NCBI GenBank assembly: GCA_015522055.1
Contig: WAMZ01000094.1
Location: forward strand, 1 to 47,594
Direction: 5' to 3'
DNA length: 47,594 bases
Source of the DNA: Candidatus Geothermarchaeota archaeon
GTDB lineage: Archaea > Thermoproteota > Nitrososphaeria > Geothermarchaeales > JDFR-13
Part shown: in pieces, positions 40,994-47,594 of the stretch
Layout: each line of letters begins with the position of its first letter
Position numbering within the stretch: the first letter of the stretch is position 1
Notes under the pieces: model-generated
The model's input: the letters and a program-made list of their open reading frames with translations, nothing else
Database searches by the model: none
What the model was told of the DNA's origin: nothing
Translations under genes and position numbers: made by a program

Positions 40994-42976
40994 TCAGTCC
41001 CCAATTTTATCTGCCAGATACTCAACTATATCCAAGACACGGATATCTTGAGGTGCCTCACTGGATAACATTATCCTACAGTATGGACACGCGGTACATA
41101 CTACCTCTGCCCCTGTAGCGATAGCCTCATCCATCCTCAATCTACTGATCCTATCACCACGCTTAACCTCGAAATATAGGTGCCCACCACCTCCACCACA
41201 GCAAAAGCTTCTCTCCCTATTTCTAGGCATCTCGGTGAAGCCGTCGCCCGCTACTGACCTAACGACTATTCTAGGATCCTCATACACTCCATTCCACCTA
41301 CCTAGATAACATGGATCGTGGAATGTAACCTTCTCACCACCGCCAGACGCCTTCAATAGACCTTTCTCTATGGCCTCTGACAGTATCTGGCTATGGTGAA
41401 TAACATCGATTCTATATCCATATAGCGGATACTCGTTCTTAAACACATTATATCCATGTGGACACATAACGATGAGCTTCTTAAATCTATATCTACTGAA
41501 TAACTCGCCATTCTGGCTGACGAGCTCCTTAAACAGTAACTCGTCGCCCAGCCTCCTGATTGGCTCGCCGCAGCAGGCCTCCTCCGGGAGTAGGGCCACA
41601 TTGACACCCATCCGCCTTAGAATTTTAAGTAGTGACCTAGCGATACCCCTATTATTTGGGTCGTAGGAGACTTGGCACCCCAGCCAGAGAACATAATCAT
41701 ATTCTATATCCTCGGATGCTACCTCCACACCCAGGTCCTTGGCCAACTCATTCAAGAAAACCTCCCTATCCATGGGGTCGTTTCCCATCGGGTTCCCATA
41801 CCTCATTATATTGTAGGATGGTTCTAGGGCCTCGTCCGGGACATTCTCACCCTTACCTATTAGATATCTTCTAATATCTATTATGCTCTCCACATGATGA
41901 ATCAGCATAGGACACTGATATACACATGCACCACATGTGACACATGACCAGAGAACCTCGGGGTCGATGAATCTAGGCACCAACTCAGCATCATAATCAC
42001 CCGAATCCATAGCCCTCCTAAGGTCTAGGATAAGGTCCATAGGGCTAAGTAGCTTCCCTGATAGGGTGGCTGGGCAGTTCTCTGTACACCTAGCACACTT
42101 TATACAAGAATCATAGTCCATCCTCTCCTTCCATGTAAGCATGGATAGAGAGCCGCCGCCAGGTACTCCCCCCTGCTCAACGATCTCATCTATATTCTCG
42201 ATCGCCTTAAATGCCGATGGGGCATAATCCCTCGCGAAGAATGTATTCAGTATACCTCCAGCAATCATATGGAATAACTTTGTATATGGTATGTAGGCTA
42301 CCAGGAAAATCGCTAGCAGCATGTGGCTAAGCCATATAACTCTATAAAGGGCGATCACCCATGGATAGGTATCCAATAACCCCGCTATCATCAATCCAAT
42401 AGGGTCATATAACCCTATCCACTCCCGTCTATACGCCCATGTAGATATACCATCGAGGATGAAACCTGTAACCAGTAGATAGAGTAGGGATAGGAGAATA
42501 GCTACATCTTCAGTTGTGGTCTTCAGGTATGGTGATATGTAGGAGACCCTCTTTCCCAGTGCAATAATTATCCCAATTATAGCTAGGGCCCCACCTACAT
42601 TCATAAGTAACTTAAATATATAGTAGGTGGTTGAGACCAGTAGTCTCGTGTTAAATAGCCTGATCAAGATATCATATTCGAATGCCCTAAGCAGTGTCCC
42701 TATAAGAAGAATTATAAAGCCTAAGTAGATCATTGTATGCATAGTGCCCTCCAATGGTTTATAGATAACCTTTCTCTGGAGTAAGCCATACCTGACTAGA
42801 TTCCCAATCCTCTCTATTATATTGTTAAGGGGAGGCCTCTCACCAGGCTTGAACCATCTTCTGTAGGCCCTGTATAATCCATAGATGAATATAATGGCTG
42901 CGAGGAGTAGTGACTGGTACACAAGAAATTCTAGGTCCTCAACGAAAAGAAAATGTTCTATCCCCGCTACAGACAT
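40994..42976 (-). CDS. Membrane ETF:(mena)quinone oxidoreductase, NarI-like plus HdrD/CCG-type Fe-S protein
   Basis: About 660 residues. The N-terminal 250 contain six or so membrane helices with conserved His residues, resembling NarI/HdrE-like cytochrome b. A linker leads to two [4Fe-4S] motifs, CIKCARCTENCP and CVTCGACVYQCP. Two CCG domains follow: GCQVSYDP...EEACCGEP, and HDPCYLGRWN...FCCGGGGGHL with CTACPYC. This architecture is that of the EMO-type enzyme that passes electrons from ETF to menaquinone. It lies directly downstream of etfA. The frame is open to a TTG at 43042. I prefer the ATG at 42976, which has GGGTGG just upstream, as at other genes here. Confidence 0.88.
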   Translation of the reverse strand: MSVAGIEHFLFVEDLEFLVYQSLLLAAIIFIYGLYRAYRRWFKPGERPPLNNIIERIGNLVRYGLLQRKVIYKPLEGTMHTMIYLGFIILLIGTLLRAFEYDILIRLFNTRLLVSTTYYIFKLLMNVGGALAIIGIIIALGKRVSYISPYLKTTTEDVAILLSLLYLLVTGFILDGISTWAYRREWIGLYDPIGLMIAGLLDTYPWVIALYRVIWLSHMLLAIFLVAYIPYTKLFHMIAGGILNTFFARDYAPSAFKAIENIDEIVEQGGVPGGGSLSMLTWKERMDYDSCIKCARCTENCPATLSGKLLSPMDLILDLRRAMDSGDYDAELVPRFIDPEVLWSCVTCGACVYQCPMLIHHVESIIDIRRYLIGKGENVPDEALEPSYNIMRYGNPMGNDPMDREVFLNELAKDLGVEVASEDIEYDYVLWLGCQVSYDPNNRGIARSLLKILRRMGVNVALLPEEACCGEPIRRLGDELLFKELVSQNGELFSRYRFKKLIVMCPHGYNVFKNEYPLYGYRIDVIHHSQILSEAIEKGLLKASGGGEKVTFHDPCYLGRWNGVYEDPRIVVRSVAGDGFTEMPRNRERSFCCGGGGGHLYFEVKRGDRISRLRMDEAIATGAEVVCTACPYCRIMLSSEAPQDIRVLDIVEYLADKIGD

Positions 42977-43078
42977 ATCATATCCACCCATAGACACATA
43001 TATATTTCTTGGTAGGGTTGGTTGGCCCGACGGCGCAACCAACCACTTAAACCCTAATTTGACTCCAGGTGGCGAATA

Positions 43079-43999
43079 CTACTTAACCAGCCTCTCCCTA
43101 AGCACCTTAATGAATACTGGTAGGAATTGATATAGGTCAGCGACTACACCATAGTCACTATAGTTGAATATAGGGGCGTTCTTATCCTTATTTACAGCCA
43201 CTATTACCTTAGAGTCGTTTGCAGCCATTATATGCTGTGGAGCGCCCGATATGCCTATAGGTATATAGAGCTTGGGCCTAATCTTCTTACCAGATATACC
43301 TATCCACCTATCCTCATCTAGCCACCCGAAGTCGGCGGCAATGGGCCTACTACAGCCCACCTCCCCTCCTAATAGCTCAGCCAACTCACTCGCCATCTTA
43401 ATATCATCTTTACTCCTGAACCCCCTGCCTACTCCTACAACCACCTCCGCAGACTCTATATCAACGGCGCCACGCTTCTTCTCCTCAACCCCAACAACTG
43501 TATATGACCCAGGCTCAGTAGTAACTTCTATAACATCTGGCTCACCAGCCTCATCGATGGGCTGGAACTTACCCACGGTATAAGTGAAGAGAGTCCCAGG
43601 AGTATACCTATAGTATGCGGTGGCTCTACCCCCTAATATCGGCCTCGCCAAATATACATCCCCGTCAATCTTCTCGATTGACGACACCTCAGTGACCATA
43701 AATCCATCTATCTTGGTAGCCACCCTACCTAGTAGGTCGACACCATCCTTGATGTTTGGCGACACAACCGTATCCACCGTCAAGTCATCCATTACTTTAT
43801 ATATAGACCCTATCGAGTTGTATAGGGATGCCGTCTTCACATGGTAAATCTTGTGGAATCCGCCGTGCTTGAATGGCTCCTTGGATATTATTAATGCATT
43901 TGCCTCCAGCTCCTCACCCAGGGCCTCCGCCAGCCTATTCAATACTGCTAGGGCCTCACCTAAATCACTGGGCTTGAAGCCTATTGCTAGTGCCTTCAT
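43079..43999 (-). CDS. etfA: Electron transfer flavoprotein, alpha subunit
   Basis: 306 residues. The C-terminal FAD domain contains GVGRGFRSKDD, CSRPIAADFGWLDEDRWIG, PIGISGAPQHIMAANDS, and NKDKNAPIFNYSDYGVVAD, the ETF-alpha signature. It accepts electrons from acyl-CoA dehydrogenases with ETF-beta and passes them to the neighbouring membrane oxidoreductase. A GGAGGT ribosome site at 44007-44012 overlaps the stop region of etfB, so the two are translated in tandem. Confidence 0.93.
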   Translation of the reverse strand: MKALAIGFKPSDLGEALAVLNRLAEALGEELEANALIISKEPFKHGGFHKIYHVKTASLYNSIGSIYKVMDDLTVDTVVSPNIKDGVDLLGRVATKIDGFMVTEVSSIEKIDGDVYLARPILGGRATAYYRYTPGTLFTYTVGKFQPIDEAGEPDVIEVTTEPGSYTVVGVEEKKRGAVDIESAEVVVGVGRGFRSKDDIKMASELAELLGGEVGCSRPIAADFGWLDEDRWIGISGKKIRPKLYIPIGISGAPQHIMAANDSKVIVAVNKDKNAPIFNYSDYGVVADLYQFLPVFIKVLRERLVK

Positions 44000-44004
44000 A
44001 ATCT

Positions 44005-44799
44005 CTACCTCCTTAAAACACCCTCCTCGATAAGCTTATCGACAAGCTTGGAGGCGATCTCCTCCATAGACGCCCCCTCGATAATGATATTCTTGCGGGA
44101 AACTTTAACCAACTCATATTTAGTGGGAGTCTGCTTAGGGAGCTCAGACACCCCGATATCCGATAATGAATAGGTCTTTAATGGTTTCGCGAAGGCCCTC
44201 CTAATCTGTAGTAGTGTCGGTAGTCTAGGCTTATTAATCTCGCCCGTCACACTAATCACGGCTGGCAGCTCCGTCTCAACCATCTCTATATAATTCTCTA
44301 GATCCCTCTTACACCTAACCTTACCACCCTCTATAGACAACTCCCTAACAAAAGTTACAGAGTTATAGCCTAGGTAGCTAGCCAAGTAATTAGAGACCTG
44401 GGATGCCATCATATCCATCGAAGCCTCACCACATAGAACAAGCCCTACACCACCCAATTTATCGACCAGCTTAGACAATATATATGCAGTGGCCTTCGGT
44501 CCAGCCTCAACCGCAGCCTCGTCGACAACTACATGCGCCTCGTCACCACCCAAGGCCAATGCCTCCCTAACCACATTCTCGAAATCCCTCATCCTCCTCT
44601 GGGTAGGACCCCATGTCAATACAGATAATATATAGACCTTGCCACCCAGAGCGTCGCGTAGACGGACGGCTTCATAGACGGCGTTCCTATCATACTCACT
44701 AATGGCTAGTGGAATAGCCTCCTTGAGGAGTCGGCCCTCAGCATCTCCCCGAACAAGATTCACATCTAGGGAAGCCTTAACCAATACCGCAATATCCAT
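44005..44799 (-). CDS. etfB: Electron transfer flavoprotein, beta subunit
   Basis: 264 residues. The N terminus DIAVLVKASLDV, SEYDRNAVYEAVRLRD, and the AMP/FAD-contact segment LVLCGEASMDMMASQVSNYLA match ETF-beta. The C terminus (KTYSLSDIG onward) is the recognition-loop and tail region. It is the first of etfB-etfA-EMO, 94 bases downstream of the acyl-CoA ligase gene on the same strand. No acyl-CoA dehydrogenase gene is present in the window, so its electron donor must be elsewhere. Confidence 0.92.
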   Translation of the reverse strand: MDIAVLVKASLDVNLVRGDAEGRLLKEAIPLAISEYDRNAVYEAVRLRDALGGKVYILSVLTWGPTQRRMRDFENVVREALALGGDEAHVVVDEAAVEAGPKATAYILSKLVDKLGGVGLVLCGEASMDMMASQVSNYLASYLGYNSVTFVRELSIEGGKVRCKRDLENYIEMVETELPAVISVTGEINKPRLPTLLQIRRAFAKPLKTYSLSDIGVSELPKQTPTKYELVKVSRKNIIIEGASMEEIASKLVDKLIEEGVLRR

Positions 44800-44893
44800 A
44801 TATTGACACCCATGGCATAGAATGTTATTTAAATATTCTTTTGAATGGATATTTGGATAAAAAGAAGTATATATAACTAATACTATAACCCGG

Positions 44894-46633
44894 TTATTGA
44901 CCCTGTTTCTTAACGATCTCCTCCTCCTTTAGCACGCGCCTCAATATTTTGCCCACAGTACTCTTGGGGAGGGATTCCCTGAATTCGATCTCCTTTGGCA
45001 CCTTATACTCAGCTAGGTGCTCCTTCAAGAATTGCTTAAGGTCCTCCTCACTAACCCTACCTTTATAGCCGGGCTTCAGTACCACGAAAGCCTTCACTAT
45101 CTCACCCACCTTCTCATCCGGGACTCCTATAACCGCAGCGTCCTGCACCGCCTCATGCTTATAGAGAACCTCCTCTATCTCCCTCGGATAGACGCTATAA
45201 CCTTTATACTTGATTAGATCCTTCTTCCTATCCACGACATAGAAGTATCCCTCCTCATCGTAGTAGCCGATATCACCTGTCCTGAACCACCTATATCCAT
45301 ACTTCTCAAAGAACACCAGCCTATTCTCCTCATCCATCTTATAGTACCCCTTCATAACCTGGGGGCCAGACACAACTATCTCGCCAGTCTCATTAGGCGG
45401 TAGGAAGCGGTCCTCATCAATATCTGCGACGGCGGCTAATGTATTTGGTACGGGTAGGCCTATGCTCCCAATCTTATATTTTCCAAATATTGGGTTTACA
45501 TGGGTGACTGGGCTCGTCTCAGTCAGCCCGTACCCCTCCCTAAGCTTACCACCCGTAAGTTTCTCGAAGTTCTCAGCGACAGCCCTCGGTAGAGGTGCAG
45601 CCCCACTGATACATGCCTCGATGCTACTCAAGTCATATTTCTTTATATCATCATAGCTTATCATGAGCGAGTATAGGGTCGGTACGCCATGGAATACATT
45701 TATATGATATTTCTGGATAGCCTCCAGAACCTCCTTCAACTCAAACCTCGGGAATACAACGATTGTCGACATACTTTTTATCGCTGAATGCAGCACCGCC
45801 GTCTGCCCATATATATGGTACCAAGGCAGCAAACCTGCGAATACATCCTTCTTCTTCCTCCCCCTGAATAGCCATGAATCAATTTGATAAACATTACTGA
45901 CTAGATTGTAATGGGTCAGCATAGCGCCCTTCGGCAGTCCAGTGGTGCCACCAGTATACATTAGGGCAACCAAATCCTCTACAGGGTCGATATCGGCCCT
46001 GGGCGCATCGGCCGGATACCTACCTATAAGCTCCATAAACTTGAAGAATTTGCGGTTATCCGCGACGACCTTCACCTTCTTCTTGAATGCCCTATATAGG
46101 AAGGCTTTGAACCCGGGTAGGAAGTCATCGACCCCTGTATATATAACTGCATCTACATCAACCTCCTCCAACGCCTTCTCAACATTATCCTTGAAGAGAT
46201 CCAGCGCTACCAATATCCGCGCCCCACTATTCCCCAACTGATAAGCAACCTCTCTAGCCGTATATAATGGATTCATAGGGGTGACTATACCACCAACCTT
46301 AATCGCCCCGTAATATGCGATGACAAATTGTGGACAGTTGGGTAAATATATAGCCAGCTTATCACCCTTCTCGAAGCCGAACCTCTCAACCAAAGCCCTA
46401 CCAAACCTCTCCGAATACTGATGCAACTCTCCATAGCTAACCCGTCTACCAAGGAATATTAAGGCTGTATGGTCCGCAGCCTCTTTATATGCATCGTCGA
46501 GAAATTGGTGTAAAGGAACCTCAGGTATCTCTATCTCCGTAGGTGTACCCTCATCATAGAACTTTGTCCAAGGCTTACTTAATATATATTTCTCAAATAT
46601 CTCCTTATCACTAACTTTCTTCCTCCTAGGCAT
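44894..46633 (-). CDS. Long-chain fatty-acid CoA ligase (acyl-CoA synthetase)
   Basis: 579 residues of the adenylate-forming family. YTGGTTGLPKGAMLTH is the P-loop. GYGLTETSPVTH, RWFRTGDIGYYDEEG, and RKKDLIKYKGYSVYPREIE are the A5, A7 and A8 motifs. PKSTVGKILRR near the C terminus carries the catalytic Lys. Motifs and length fit medium/long-chain fatty acyl ligases, which activate free fatty acids for beta-oxidation. It sits directly upstream of etfBA and the membrane oxidoreductase. A TATA-like sequence precedes the ATG. Confidence 0.92.
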   Translation of the reverse strand: MPRRKKVSDKEIFEKYILSKPWTKFYDEGTPTEIEIPEVPLHQFLDDAYKEAADHTALIFLGRRVSYGELHQYSERFGRALVERFGFEKGDKLAIYLPNCPQFVIAYYGAIKVGGIVTPMNPLYTAREVAYQLGNSGARILVALDLFKDNVEKALEEVDVDAVIYTGVDDFLPGFKAFLYRAFKKKVKVVADNRKFFKFMELIGRYPADAPRADIDPVEDLVALMYTGGTTGLPKGAMLTHYNLVSNVYQIDSWLFRGRKKKDVFAGLLPWYHIYGQTAVLHSAIKSMSTIVVFPRFELKEVLEAIQKYHINVFHGVPTLYSLMISYDDIKKYDLSSIEACISGAAPLPRAVAENFEKLTGGKLREGYGLTETSPVTHVNPIFGKYKIGSIGLPVPNTLAAVADIDEDRFLPPNETGEIVVSGPQVMKGYYKMDEENRLVFFEKYGYRWFRTGDIGYYDEEGYFYVVDRKKDLIKYKGYSVYPREIEEVLYKHEAVQDAAVIGVPDEKVGEIVKAFVVLKPGYKGRVSEEDLKQFLKEHLAEYKVPKEIEFRESLPKSTVGKILRRVLKEEEIVKKQGQ

Positions 46634-46770
46634 ACAAAAATATTACATATATTGAGTAAATAAATATAGCATCTTCAATAGGATAAATACATCATATATA
46701 ATGGACATATATTATCTAGTTAGTAATTTGAGATTAGACCACTAAACAATAATAAAGAAGGGGGTAATAC

Positions 46771-47109
46771 TTACTCCTCCCTAACAACCTGGAAAATCTT
46801 CCTGAGATGCACCGTCTCCATGACATTCCCAGTTATCTTCATCTTCCCCCTCATAAATGCAACCATGGGATCCATCTGTAGGTCGAGTATCTGGTTAAGT
46901 ACATCTAGATCCATAGAGAGAGTAGCTAGAGCATTTGGAGCCTTACCCTGTACTATATTGGCCTCTCCACCCTTAAACTCGATGTAGAATGGCTCAAGTC
47001 CACTGATCTCAAACTGGAATACCTTGTTCCATCCACTGATCTCCTCACCCATCTTCTCCTTCGCCTTGTTAAAGACGTTCAGGAACTTTGTTCTAATCTC
47101 ATCTATCAT
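46771..47109 (-). CDS. SCP2-type sterol/lipid-carrier protein
   Basis: 112 residues forming a single SCP2 fold. FYIEFKGGEANIVQGKAPNA is followed by ATLSMDLDVLNQILD and AFMRGKMKITGNV, the usual order. Such proteins bind fatty acyl chains or acyl-CoA in a hydrophobic tunnel. Placement upstream of the acyl-CoA ligase suggests a fatty-acid carrier for this pathway. Confidence 0.85.
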   Translation of the reverse strand: MIDEIRTKFLNVFNKAKEKMGEEISGWNKVFQFEISGLEPFYIEFKGGEANIVQGKAPNALATLSMDLDVLNQILDLQMDPMVAFMRGKMKITGNVMETVHLRKIFQVVREE

Positions 47110-47180
47110 CTAAACCACCCTTCAGTAGAAACATTAAATTAATATGATTCCAGATACGGGAATATAAAACGATTATAATA

Positions 47181-47594
47181 TTAGACTATATGACGTAATG
47201 GTTTTGATTCCTCAAGTAGCTTCGCGATGTCCCTAACAATCCTGATCGACCCATCGGCCACCCTCGGTGGGTCAGGCTCCTCCGACAACACCTCATTGGC
47301 CAAGCGCCTGAGATCGACCCTACCTAAATCACCAACCCTCACAACCCTATATCCACTTCGGCCAACAAACACCTTAGCATTATCCTCCTGCTCAAAATGC
47401 CCTTCCAAGGGTATAATAATACCCCTCTTCTTATTCATTATAAGCTCAACTAGGCTCCCGTAGCCCGCAGTAGTTATAACTAGCTTCGCCCCAAGTATCT
47501 TATCGAGTGGATTAGGATCAAAATATTTTGACCCACCTACAATCACCGTCTCAAATTCACTACCCAATATGCTGGCAACATATTCCGCTATATA
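47181..47594 (-). CDS. Glycosyltransferase (MurG/GT28-like), C-terminal part; 5' end outside window
   Basis: The frame stays open to the last base of the window, so only the C-terminal 137 or so residues are visible. TVIVGGSKYFD, then LVITTAGYGSLVELIMNKKRGIIIP and FEQEDNAKVF, correspond to the nucleotide-sugar-binding half of GT-B enzymes such as UDP-GlcNAc transferases. Sugar and acceptor unknown. Confidence 0.75.
   Translation of the reverse strand, partial: YIAEYVASILGSEFETVIVGGSKYFDPNPLDKILGAKLVITTAGYGSLVELIMNKKRGIIIPLEGHFEQEDNAKVFVGRSGYRVVRVGDLGRVDLRRLANEVLSEEPDPPRVADGSIRIVRDIAKLLEESKPLRHIV

Noticed and set aside
1..47594. CRISPR array, insertion sequences, tRNA or rRNA genes
   Set aside because: No spaced identical direct repeats, transposase, integrase, tRNA cloverleaf or rRNA sequence was seen. 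All large open frames belong to metabolic, transport or regulatory genes.

Overview
The window is archaeal chromosomal DNA. The evidence is TATA/BRE-like promoters about 25 bp ahead of many starts, frequent leaderless or very short leaders, and Shine-Dalgarno boxes of the GGAGGTGATT/GGTGG type where a leader exists. The gene content also fits: archaeal mevalonate kinase, ferredoxin-dependent 2-oxoacid oxidoreductase, tungsten-type aldehyde oxidoreductase, Lrp and NikR regulators, and heavy AGG/AGA/ATA codon use. A hot-spring archaeon, probably of the Thermoproteota side, is the best guess. No rRNA gene is present to settle this, and the HMG-CoA reductase is of the bacterial-like class II form.

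Layout. 0.1-3.1 kb: nickel regulator nikR convergent with a cbiMQO nickel/cobalt ECF transporter. 3.3-8.0 kb: CBS-domain protein, mevalonate kinase, a class III CoA-transferase, class II HMG-CoA reductase and an HD phosphohydrolase. 8.1-13.4 kb: a membrane-anchored winged-helix protein with a Met/His loop, a Rieske protein, a sarcosine-oxidase/dye-linked-dehydrogenase-like alpha-beta pair, and an M20 peptidase homologue lacking two metal ligands. 13.5-19.5 kb: metal island with a P1B ATPase carrying an unusual YPC motif, a His-tailed YHS protein, CopA and a ZIP transporter. 19.6-25.1 kb: a PNPOx-UbiA fusion, another DAO-family flavoenzyme, an MDP-1-like phosphatase, a BadF/NagK-type kinase and an uncharacterised multipass membrane protein. 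25.1-29.4 kb: a GC-rich structured element, a rhomboid protease, an AOR operon, an Lrp regulator, and a well-formed box C/D small RNA candidate. 29.5-36.9 kb: 2-oxoacid:ferredoxin oxidoreductase alpha-beta-gamma, CopB, a stand-alone 2[4Fe-4S] ferredoxin, a DUF1122-like protein and a TPP enzyme. 36.9-47.6 kb (all on the minus strand): hydroxyacyl-CoA dehydrogenase, a penicillin-acylase-family enzyme with a small membrane partner, ETF:quinone oxidoreductase, ETF alpha and beta, acyl-CoA ligase, an SCP2 protein and the 3' part of a glycosyltransferase.

Functionally the window combines isoprenoid precursor synthesis, metal homeostasis (nickel uptake, three copper-type ATPases, ZIP), ferredoxin-linked oxidation of oxoacids and aldehydes, and an electron-transfer module for beta-oxidation of fatty acids feeding a quinone pool.

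The most interesting object is the small RNA at about 29320-29392. It has canonical C and D boxes, two predicted kink-turns, exactly 12-nt guides on both sides, and its own TATA box. Its guides are complementary to the 3' end (anti-Shine-Dalgarno) and to a conserved segment near the 5' end of archaeal 16S rRNA.
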